Source: an uncultured Oscillospiraceae bacterium
Lineage (GTDB): Bacteria; Bacillota; Clostridia; Oscillospirales; Oscillospiraceae
Direction of reading: 5' to 3'
Length of the DNA: 57,808 nucleotides
NCBI GenBank assembly: GCA_934572335.1
Contig: CAKTKU010000013.1
Coordinates: 1 to 57,808 of the forward strand
Part shown: piece after piece, positions 32,130-39,179 of the stretch
Layout: every line of letters starts with the position of its first letter
Position numbering within the stretch: position 1 is the first letter of the stretch
Notes under the pieces: generated by a model
Database searches by the model: none
What the model saw: only the letters and a program-made list of their open reading frames with translations
What the model was told of the DNA's origin: nothing
Position numbers and translations under genes: made by a program

Positions 32130-33797
32130 ATGAAAGGCAAAAGGCTCGCAGGGCTGTGCGTGGCGATATATGTGCTGTTCCTTGTTATATGCAGCGCCTC
32201 ATGGCTGTGGGGCATTTCGCTGGGTGACCTTGCCGCCGCGGTGACGCACTCCGTCGCCCTTGAGGAGGGCACCTTCAAAAACGATACCGCCGATCTCGCC
32301 GTCATTCTGCACGACGGGGAGACGGAAAAGCTCGACGGCTTCACCGCGCTGCGCACGGCGGACTTCCGCGGGAGCGACTGCACGGACGAGATAATCGCAT
32401 GGGCGCAGGCGCACCCGCAGGTCGACGTGACCTATGATGTCGCCCTGCCGGACGGTACGCGCGTGGACAACCACGCCGAGAGCGTGAGCTTTGCGGGCGT
32501 CGACAGCGCCTCGCTCGATACATACATAGCAGCTCTCTCTAAGCTCCCCGCCGTGACGGCGGTCGACCTCGGCCGCGGGGACGGCGCATCCGCCCTCAGC
32601 GCGGACGCGCTGCAAGCCCTGACCGCGGCGCACCCCGATCTCTCGTTCTCCTACGCCTTCACCGCCGGAGGCATAGACTGCTCGCTCGACGCCGCCTCCC
32701 TCGACCTCACCGGCATCGACGCCGCCTCCGCGGCGGAGCTGATGCCATACCTCCCCTGCATGACCGCGCTCTCCTCCGTCACGCTCGGCGACGAGGCGGG
32801 CTGCAAGCTGACGTGGGACGAGATCGCCGCGCTGGAAAAGGCCTGTCCTCAGGCGGATTTTGACTACACCTTCACGCTCTACGGCAAGAGCTTCACCCTC
32901 GCCGACGAGACCATAGACCTCAGCAAGACCGAGATAAGCGACAACGGCGACGCGGTCGTCGCGGCGCTCCCGGCGCTCACAAGGTGCAGAACGCTCGACA
33001 TGGACGACGGCGGCATCGTCACGGGGCTGGGAAACGACCGCATGCAGCAGATACGCGAGCAGTTCCCGGATATCGACGTGGTGTGGCGCATCTGGTTTGG
33101 CACGTATTACAGCGTCCGCACCGACACGGAGCGCATCCTCGCCTCGCGCCCGTCCGTCGGCGGCATACTCTACGACGAGGAGGTCGACAAGCTCAAATAC
33201 TGCACGAAGGCGAAGTACATCGACCTCGGCCACAACGAGATGATATACAGCATCGGCTTTGTGCAGAGCATGCCCGACCTTGAGGTCTTCATCATCGCGA
33301 TGAACCCCCTGTCCGATATTTCCCCGCTGGCGAGCTGCACAAAGCTTGAATACCTCGAAATATTCACCACGAACGTGACTGACCTCTCCCCGCTCTCGGG
33401 GCTGACAAGCCTGCGCCATCTGAACATCTCCAACCTCCCCAACCTCACGGACATCTCCCCGCTCTACTCACTGACAGAGCTGGAGCGCCTGTGGATCGGC
33501 ACGCTGACCCCCATCCCCGCCGAGCAGGTCGCCGAGATGCAGAAGCGCGCCCCTAACTGCACGATCAGCACTTCCTCCTCCGAGGCGCAGGGCGACGCAT
33601 GGCGCTACACGTGGTACGACGAGAATAACGCCACCTACCACTGGGTGGAGCGGCACGAGCTGCTGCGCGAGCAGCTGGGCTACAACTACCAGGAGTACAG
33701 CTTCTATTGGCTTGACCCCAAGTGCGAGCGCCCTGCCCCCGCGGAGTACGCCGGGATGTACTACGGCAAGACCGACAGCATAGACGACGAACCCTAA
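32130..33797 (+). CDS. Membrane-anchored leucine-rich-repeat protein
   Basis: This encodes 555 residues from the ATG at 32130 with CGGAGG upstream. Residues 1-28 form a signal anchor (KGKRLAGLCVAIYVLFLVICSASWLWG). Repeats of the LRR kind run through the body and are clearest at residues ~370-465 (ISPLASCTKLEYLEIFTTN, LSPLSGLTSLRHLNISNL, ISPLYSLTELERLWIG). The C-terminal 80 residues are Trp/Tyr/Glu-rich (YHWVERHELLREQLGYNYQEY), a conserved-looking end domain. It probably lies outside the membrane and binds protein or glycan. Its partner is unknown. Confidence 0.8.
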   Translation: MKGKRLAGLCVAIYVLFLVICSASWLWGISLGDLAAAVTHSVALEEGTFKNDTADLAVILHDGETEKLDGFTALRTADFRGSDCTDEIIAWAQAHPQVDVTYDVALPDGTRVDNHAESVSFAGVDSASLDTYIAALSKLPAVTAVDLGRGDGASALSADALQALTAAHPDLSFSYAFTAGGIDCSLDAASLDLTGIDAASAAELMPYLPCMTALSSVTLGDEAGCKLTWDEIAALEKACPQADFDYTFTLYGKSFTLADETIDLSKTEISDNGDAVVAALPALTRCRTLDMDDGGIVTGLGNDRMQQIREQFPDIDVVWRIWFGTYYSVRTDTERILASRPSVGGILYDEEVDKLKYCTKAKYIDLGHNEMIYSIGFVQSMPDLEVFIIAMNPLSDISPLASCTKLEYLEIFTTNVTDLSPLSGLTSLRHLNISNLPNLTDISPLYSLTELERLWIGTLTPIPAEQVAEMQKRAPNCTISTSSSEAQGDAWRYTWYDENNATYHWVERHELLREQLGYNYQEYSFYWLDPKCERPAPAEYAGMYYGKTDSIDDEP

Positions 33798-33805
33798 AGC
33801 ATATC

Positions 33806-33828
33806 GCCCGGAGCAATGCTCCGGGCGA
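33806..33828. repeat. GC hairpin, second copy of a three-copy element
   Basis: Arms CGCCCGGAGCA and TGCTCCGGGCG around a single central A, 8 bases past the LRR gene. No T-run follows on either strand, so it is not a plain intrinsic terminator. Confidence 0.6.
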
Positions 33829-33852
33829 AAATAATCTCCGTGGTCCGCCGCC

Positions 33853-34176
33853 TTATTCCAGGCTCTCGCGGACAAAATACGAGCGTATCCGGCTTTCGGT
33901 GACCAAAACGGACTCCTGACGGAAAAACGCGCACAGGTCCTTGGCAATATCATTTACAACGCTTTTTTCAACGTCGATAAGCGTGAGCACAAGGCTTGTC
34001 TCCTGGGCATATTCGCCGCTTTCGTAAATATATCCGCCCTCCTGCACGGTGAAGGAAAACGGGACCTTGTACGAATAGCACACATTGCGGAGTATCCGGA
34101 TATACTTTTCATTTTCAAAAAGCTGTGTGTTCGTCGTCAGATCATTCAGCCCTACATATATCTTTGTTTCGACCAT
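33853..34176 (-). CDS. Small uncharacterised protein
   Basis: This encodes 107 residues from the ATG at 34176 with GGAAGGAAC upstream; a TTG two codons earlier is possible. It is predicted soluble alpha/beta: it opens ETKIYVGLNDLTTNTQLFENEKY, has a central VPFSFTVQEGGYIYESGEYAQETSLVLTLID, and ends in a helix. The layout of a short ferredoxin-like domain resembles DUF3574-type proteins, but I cannot confirm this. It lies downstream of dpaB on the same strand, with a GC hairpin between them. Confidence 0.65.
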   Translation of the reverse strand: MVETKIYVGLNDLTTNTQLFENEKYIRILRNVCYSYKVPFSFTVQEGGYIYESGEYAQETSLVLTLIDVEKSVVNDIAKDLCAFFRQESVLVTESRIRSYFVRESLE

Positions 34177-34237
34177 GTTCAATGTTCCTTCCGTGTGTGC
34201 CTGAATTTCTGATCGGATTATACCATACTAGGAATGC

Positions 34238-34265
34238 CCGGAGCAATGCTCCGGGCGATTTTTCC
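34238..34265. repeat. GC hairpin, third copy of a three-copy element
   Basis: Arms GCCCGGAGCA and TGCTCCGGGC around a central A, followed on the plus strand by GATTTTT. There is no plus-strand gene before it, so if it terminates anything it would be stray plus-strand transcription. Confidence 0.6.
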
Positions 34266-34272
34266 ACTTATC

Positions 34273-34842
34273 CTATTTCAGTATCGGCTGTATCTGCCAG
34301 CCGCGCAGGGCGGCGTCGACCGTGTCCGCAAGGAGCGCGAAGTCCGATTGCAGCGAGCGCGGCTTCTTCGCGGGGTCATCCTGCCCGAACGGAACAAAGT
34401 ACACATTCTTGCGATTCAATAGCCGCGCGATGTTCTCCGCCGAGCCAGAGAGCCCGTCGTTCGTGGAGAACGCGATGACAAGCGGGCGGGCGTTGCGCAG
34501 ATGCGCCTTCGCCGCCATTGTGACGGCGCTCGTTATGCCGTGGGCGAGCTTTGCGAGGGTGTTTCCCGTGCACGGCGCAATCAAAAGCGCGTCGAGCGGC
34601 TTTGCCGGTCCCAGCGGCTCCGCGTCCGCGATGGTGGTTATGACCTCGCGCCCGGTCAGCTCCATAAGGCGGCGGATGTTCACGCTCGCCGCGCCGAAGC
34701 GTGTGTCGGTCTCTGCAGCGGTCTCGCTCATAATGGGGATGAGCTCATAGCTCTCGCGCAGGCGCTCCGCCGCGGCGAAGAGCTTATCATACGTGCAGTA
34801 CGACCCGCACAACGCGAGCCCTAGACGCTTCTTCTCGTTCAT
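34273..34842 (-). CDS. dpaB: Dipicolinate synthase subunit B
   Basis: This encodes 189 residues with GAGGAGGAA upstream, starting 3 bases after the dpaA stop. It is a flavoprotein-like fold of the UbiX/DpaB kind: LGLALCGSYCTYDKLFAA at the start, then IMSETAAETDTRFG and LIAPCTGNTLAKLAHGITSAVTMAAKAHLRN. With DpaA it oxidises the product of DHDP synthase to dipicolinic acid in the mother cell during sporulation. It supports true endospore formation. Confidence 0.94.
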   Translation of the reverse strand: MNEKKRLGLALCGSYCTYDKLFAAAERLRESYELIPIMSETAAETDTRFGAASVNIRRLMELTGREVITTIADAEPLGPAKPLDALLIAPCTGNTLAKLAHGITSAVTMAAKAHLRNARPLVIAFSTNDGLSGSAENIARLLNRKNVYFVPFGQDDPAKKPRSLQSDFALLADTVDAALRGWQIQPILK

Positions 34843-34845
34843 GCC

Positions 34846-35712
34846 CTATTCCTCCTCATCATACTGCTCCCGCAGCACGTCATACACCGTGCTCTTGATA
34901 AGCGCGGCGGCACTGCGCGCCGCGTACTTCCCCGGCAGACCCGGCGCCGCGACGACGTGCAGCCCGATATTCTCCGCGAGTGTCCGGTCAAACCCGCCCG
35001 GCGGGGACGCAAGCTCAAGAAAGAGCGCGCCCTCCCCCGCCATGCACAGCATCGCGTCTGTCAGAACGCGCGCGGGAACGGTGTTCACCACAAAGTCGAA
35101 CGCGCTCATCTCCGTCTCCAGAAGCGCGTAGTCCACGCTGCCAAGCCCCAGTGCCGCCGCCTCGGCGCGCGCCGTGCGTGACCGCGCCGCGACTGTTACT
35201 GCCGCCCCCAGCGCCGCGAGGCGCAGCGCGAGCAGTCTGCCTATCCTCCCCCAGCCGCACACGAGCACGGCGCTGTCCATCAGCGCGCGGTCGCTCTCGT
35301 CGATGAGCCGGGCAATGGCGCACTCCGCGGTCAGCGCCGCGTTGCCCATGAGAAATTCCGGGCGAAGCATCACGTCCTCCATATGTACCCCCGCGCGCAG
35401 TCCCTGCGCGGCGGACGCATCGCTCAGCCGCCCGGCAATTAGTATCTGCCCCGTCCACAGTGCGCCCATGACCTCACTCATGCGCAGCACGTTGTCGCTC
35501 AGCGGCGTGTTGAGCAAGCCGCCGCTCTCCGCCGGGACGGGCAGCACCACACAGTCCGCGCCGTACACGCACCCTTGCAGACACCCGGTCTTGACCGCCT
35601 CGCCCACGTCCGCCTTTTCAAGGGCGAAGGCACACACGCGGTGTCCGTCCTGCGCCAGCATTGCCGCGAGCTGCGCCGAGCGCGCATCTCCGCCTACAAT
35701 GGCATATTTCAC
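34846..35712 (-). CDS. dpaA: Dipicolinate synthase subunit A
   Basis: This encodes 288 residues from the GTG at 35712, preceded by GGAGGTGG at 7 bases; an upstream in-frame ATG lies within that ribosome site. It has a Rossmann N-terminus (YAIVGGDARSAQLAAMLAQDGH) and a second NAD-binding core (VLVCGWGRIGRLLALRLAALGAAVTVAARS). It acts with DpaB. It starts 23 bases after spoIID on the same strand, so the three spore genes look like one operon. Confidence 0.94.
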   Translation of the reverse strand: MKYAIVGGDARSAQLAAMLAQDGHRVCAFALEKADVGEAVKTGCLQGCVYGADCVVLPVPAESGGLLNTPLSDNVLRMSEVMGALWTGQILIAGRLSDASAAQGLRAGVHMEDVMLRPEFLMGNAALTAECAIARLIDESDRALMDSAVLVCGWGRIGRLLALRLAALGAAVTVAARSRTARAEAAALGLGSVDYALLETEMSAFDFVVNTVPARVLTDAMLCMAGEGALFLELASPPGGFDRTLAENIGLHVVAAPGLPGKYAARSAAALIKSTVYDVLREQYDEEE

Positions 35713-35735
35713 CTGCACCACCTCCATGGCTCATT

Positions 35736-36734
35736 CTATTCAGCGATGGTGAGTGTTGTGCCGGGATAGTAATGTGCAAGTATCTCGCGGTAATCCGCGC
35801 CGCTCTGCGCAAGGACATTCGCGCCGTACTGGCTCATGCCCACGCCGTGCCCGAAGCCCGTCACCGTGAAGCGGAACACCTCGCCCGTATACTCCAGTTC
35901 GAACGCTGTGGAGCGCAGGGCAAAGAGCGAGCGGAGCTTTGTCCCCGGTATGTCCCGCCCGCCGAGCGCGGCGCTCTCGACCCGTCCGCTCGCGTCGCGC
36001 CGGATCTCGCCGACCCACGCAGCTGCGTCGCCGGTGAAGTCCGCGTCCGGGCAAAAAGAGAGGATGCTGTCGCGCAGGTCGAGCGGCGCGACGTCCACGG
36101 TGCTGACATAGCCGGGAACGGTGTCGGCGCTCTCCGGCGAGGGTACGCTGACGAGATACGGCACGGCGTTCCACACCCGGCCGCTGTCCTCCGTCGCCCC
36201 GGCGGAGGACGAATGGAACGCCGCGAACGCCGGCGCCCCCTCATATGTGAGGTATTCCCCCGCCGTCGTCTCCACCGCGCGGCGGAGCTTCGCGGCGTAA
36301 TAGTCGTAATCTTTGCCCAGCCGTTCACGCATGGCGGCGTCGTCCAGCCACGCCTGACAGCAGCCGCTGTCGACGCAGACCTCGGCGTCGGCGTGGCGGT
36401 GCGCGGCGGCGCAGTAGAGCGCGTAGGTCCGCGCGGCGACCGCCTGGGCGCGCAGCGCCTCCTCTTCAAAGCTTGCGGGCATCTCCGCCGCGACGACGCC
36501 GGTGAGGTAATCCGTCATGTCCAGCTCCCGCGGCTCGTCCCCCACGAGCACGGATATGGTCTCGCGCACCTCGCGCGGCGGCGGAGAAGGCTCGTCCGCG
36601 GCAATGGGCGGCGCAGCCGCGCCCGGTACGGTCACGGGCGCGGCGGAGGGCTCCTCCGGCTCGGCGCGCAGGAAAAGCGGCACGATGAACGCGAGCGCGA
36701 GCGCGGTATAGCAGACGATAAGTATCTTCTTCAT
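35736..36734 (-). CDS. spoIID: Stage II sporulation protein D (lytic transglycosylase)
   Basis: This encodes 332 residues from the ATG at 36734 with AGGAG upstream. There is one N-terminal membrane segment, then a Pro-rich linker (residues ~25-55), then the SpoIID domain: LTGVVAAEMPASFEEEALRAQAVAARTYAL with the catalytic Glu, FHSSSAGATEDSGRVW, and the closing GFGHGVGMSQYGANVLAQSG. It thins septal peptidoglycan during engulfment with SpoIIP and SpoIIM. Confidence 0.94.
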   Translation of the reverse strand: MKKILIVCYTALALAFIVPLFLRAEPEEPSAAPVTVPGAAAPPIAADEPSPPPREVRETISVLVGDEPRELDMTDYLTGVVAAEMPASFEEEALRAQAVAARTYALYCAAAHRHADAEVCVDSGCCQAWLDDAAMRERLGKDYDYYAAKLRRAVETTAGEYLTYEGAPAFAAFHSSSAGATEDSGRVWNAVPYLVSVPSPESADTVPGYVSTVDVAPLDLRDSILSFCPDADFTGDAAAWVGEIRRDASGRVESAALGGRDIPGTKLRSLFALRSTAFELEYTGEVFRFTVTGFGHGVGMSQYGANVLAQSGADYREILAHYYPGTTLTIAE

Positions 36735-36777
36735 TCGGTGATTTCTCCTGTCGTACACGGCTTTACAGTCAGTTAAC

Positions 36778-36806
36778 TTGACGTTTCGGGCAAATGAGTA
36801 TAAAAT
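36778..36806 (+). promoter_or_regulatory. Promoter of the membrane protein gene at 36869
   Basis: TTGACG at 36778-36783, a 17-base spacer and TAAAAT at 36801-36806. Confidence 0.55.
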
Positions 36807-36868
36807 ACCAGCGTTATTTAGATTTTATCCCTACCCATATAAAATATTACTGAGAGGCGATACGAAAT

Positions 36869-37735
36869 ATGCCCAGACAATTCACTGATGACGAAATGCG
36901 CCAGCGCATAGCGCTGCAAAAAAAGGCGCTTGAGATAACCTGCTATGTGGTCGGCGCGGGCGCGTTCAGCGTGTTCATCCGCTGGCTGCAAACCATGCTC
37001 GCCTTCAACGAGGACGGGCTTGTGGACAGGAGCATATTCAACTTCCTCGTGCCGCTGATGGTCATCATCGCGGGGTATATCTTCCTGCGCTTTGTCGACC
37101 GCTTCCGCGCTGACCGCTGGTACGTGCCGGATGATTTTTACGATGCCTTTTATAACCCCGGCAGGCTCTACACCGCCATCCGCTGGCTCATCGGCGTGAT
37201 AATGGTCGTCGGCTCGCTGCTGCTCTTCGTCAGCGCCGAGACCGACAAGGACGCGAGCTTCCTGCGCGCGCTCGCGCTCGTGGGCGTGCTGGACGGGCTG
37301 GCGTTCCCGCTGGTGCTCTCCTCCGCGAATAAGCCCCACGCCAGCGCCATCAAGACCGTGTGCTTTCTGATGTTCCTGCCGATACTGTTCTTCTGCGTGT
37401 GGCTGGTGGTGCTCTACAAGGTCAATTCCATCAACCCTGTCGTGTGGCAGTACGCCCCCGAGGCCGCGGCGATCATCCTCTCGATGATCGCGTTCTTCCG
37501 CGCGGCGGGCTGGGCATACGGCGCGCCGAACACATGGCGCAGCATGTTCTTCTCCATGCTCGCCGCCGCGGTGGACATCATGGTCATCGCGGACGAGCGC
37601 TACATGGGCATGCAGCTGATGTACTTCGCGTCGGCGATGATGCTGGTGATGTACAACTGGGTGCTCATCACGAACTTCCAGCGCCGCCCCAAGCCCGAGC
37701 GCGAGCAGCCCAACGACGGGTTCGAAAGACTATAA
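36869..37735 (+). CDS. Uncharacterised multi-pass membrane protein
   Basis: This encodes 288 residues with GAGGCGAT upstream. It has a charged N-terminal helix of about 20 residues and then seven to eight membrane helices up to residue ~268, with a basic/acidic tail (RRPKPEREQPNDG). A cytosolic loop between helices 2 and 3 carries VDRFRADRWYVPDDFYDAFYNPG. No transporter or enzyme motif is recognised. It is transcribed alone from its own promoter and ends at a strong terminator. Confidence 0.7.
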   Translation: MPRQFTDDEMRQRIALQKKALEITCYVVGAGAFSVFIRWLQTMLAFNEDGLVDRSIFNFLVPLMVIIAGYIFLRFVDRFRADRWYVPDDFYDAFYNPGRLYTAIRWLIGVIMVVGSLLLFVSAETDKDASFLRALALVGVLDGLAFPLVLSSANKPHASAIKTVCFLMFLPILFFCVWLVVLYKVNSINPVVWQYAPEAAAIILSMIAFFRAAGWAYGAPNTWRSMFFSMLAAAVDIMVIADERYMGMQLMYFASAMMLVMYNWVLITNFQRRPKPEREQPNDGFERL

Positions 37736-37744
37736 CGCCATATT

Positions 37745-37773
37745 AAAACGCCGCCCGACCGGGCGGCGTTTTC
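37745..37773. terminator. Bidirectional terminator
   Basis: Arms AACGCCGCCCG and CGGGCGGCGTT with A-runs before and T-runs after. It serves both the membrane protein gene and the convergent trmO. Confidence 0.88.
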
Positions 37774-37777
37774 GCGC

Positions 37778-38461
37778 TTATTCAATGTCCACAACCGTCA
37801 GCGTGTCGTCATCGCTGACGGTGAATTTTATATTCAGCCCCGCGAAATTCATCGCGTACACGCGCGCCGCGTCGTGCTGATACCGCGGGCGCGGGTCGCC
37901 CGCGAGCACGCCGCGCAGCGCCGCCCTTTTCCCCTCCGGCACACGCGCGAGCAGCGCAGGGGGTATATCCACCGCGATGTTGGCGGGCGGCGCCCCGGCG
38001 AAGCCGCAGCGCGCGTCAGGGTGCGCGTCGGCATAGGCGACATAGGGCTTTATGTCGAAAATCGGCGTGCCGTCCATAAGATCCGCCCCCGCGACGATGA
38101 GCGTGCCGCCGAGCTTGGGGTCATGCTCGACGCGCACGAGGCGCACGCAGCTCAGCCCCAGCGCGTTCGGGCGAAACGGCGAGCGCGTGGCGAAAACGCC
38201 CATGCGCTCGTTCCCGCCGAGTCTCGGCGGGCGCACCGTCGGCGACCAGTCCGCGCGCACGCTCGCCGAGAACTGCCAGATGAGCCACAGGTGCGAAAAC
38301 CCGTCTATCCCGCGCAGAGCGTCACTATTGCGGTACTTTTCCTCAAAAACTATCCGCGCCTCCAGCGCGTCGACAAGCCCCGCCTGACGCGGGATGCCGA
38401 ACTTATCGGCAAAGTCGCTCTTGATATGCGCGATCGGCTCTATCACAAATGTGTCCGCCAT
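37778..38461 (-). CDS. trmO: tRNA (N6-threonylcarbamoyladenosine) methyltransferase TrmO/TsaA
   Basis: This encodes 227 residues. The UPF0066/TsaA fold is shown by IEPIAHIKSDFADKFGIPRQ at the start and by FSHLWLIWQF, GVFATRSPFRPNALGLSCVRL and DLMDGTPIFDIKPYVAYAD. Family knowledge: the enzyme uses SAM to methylate t6A37 of tRNA-Thr. It starts 4 bases after the CPBP protease stop and is the last gene of a minus-strand run from miaB through mutS. Confidence 0.92.
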   Translation of the reverse strand: MADTFVIEPIAHIKSDFADKFGIPRQAGLVDALEARIVFEEKYRNSDALRGIDGFSHLWLIWQFSASVRADWSPTVRPPRLGGNERMGVFATRSPFRPNALGLSCVRLVRVEHDPKLGGTLIVAGADLMDGTPIFDIKPYVAYADAHPDARCGFAGAPPANIAVDIPPALLARVPEGKRAALRGVLAGDPRPRYQHDAARVYAMNFAGLNIKFTVSDDDTLTVVDIE

Positions 38462-38465
38462 CGCG

Positions 38466-39179
38466 TCACCCCAGCATGGTCAGCGCCTTCACGGAGATGC
38501 CGTTGACGAGCATGTGGAAGAATATACTGCTCCACACGCTGTCCGTGCGCTCATAAAGCCGCGCCAGCAGCCACGACACCGGCAGATACTGCACGATGTA
38601 CAGCCAGTAGCGCGCGTCAATGAGACCGTAGCCCCACACGTGGTACAGCGAGAAGATCAGCATGCTCGCCGCGTATGCCGCGATGCGGCTGTGCCGCCGC
38701 ATCAGGCCGAAAATGCCCGCGCGGAAGATAAGCTCCTCCACTATGGGGGCGAGGAACACCGCCATCGCCGCCACCGTGCCGAAGCCTTCCTTCGCCATCG
38801 CCGCCACGGCGTTATTATTGGGGTTGTCCGTGAACTTCACCGCGCTCAGCAGCATACTGACAGCGAAGTTGAACACCAGCATCATGCCGTAGCTGAATAT
38901 GACCTCAATAACGACGAAAAAGGGTCTGTCGCAGAGGGTGTAAAAATCCCGGCGGAGAAAGTCCCACGCGGCGATGAGCATATATATGACCCCCACGGCG
39001 TAGAGGGCGAAGTTTGCCTGCGGCTCGGTGAGCGTCCCCTCCGCGATGAGCCGCCCCAGCAAAAGCGGCAGCAGCGCGACGTGCACCGGCAGATACGCCA
39101 GCACGCAAATTGCCTCCCGCTTTGTGAGGGCGCTGCTGTGCAGATCCGGCACGGGTCTTTCGTTTCTCCCGTCCATCAT
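38466..39179 (-). CDS. CPBP-family intramembrane metalloprotease
   Basis: This encodes 237 residues with about seven membrane helices. The Abi/CPBP catalytic motifs are present: APIVEELIFRAGIFGLMRR (EExxxR), LIFSLYHVWGYG (FxxxH) and a final helix with HMLVNG. Family knowledge: these are Rce1-like proteases or scaffolds of immunity to bacteriocins and of exopolysaccharide control. It overlaps the end of mutS by 4 bases (ATGA), so it is translated with it. Confidence 0.88.
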   Translation of the reverse strand: MMDGRNERPVPDLHSSALTKREAICVLAYLPVHVALLPLLLGRLIAEGTLTEPQANFALYAVGVIYMLIAAWDFLRRDFYTLCDRPFFVVIEVIFSYGMMLVFNFAVSMLLSAVKFTDNPNNNAVAAMAKEGFGTVAAMAVFLAPIVEELIFRAGIFGLMRRHSRIAAYAASMLIFSLYHVWGYGLIDARYWLYIVQYLPVSWLLARLYERTDSVWSSIFFHMLVNGISVKALTMLG

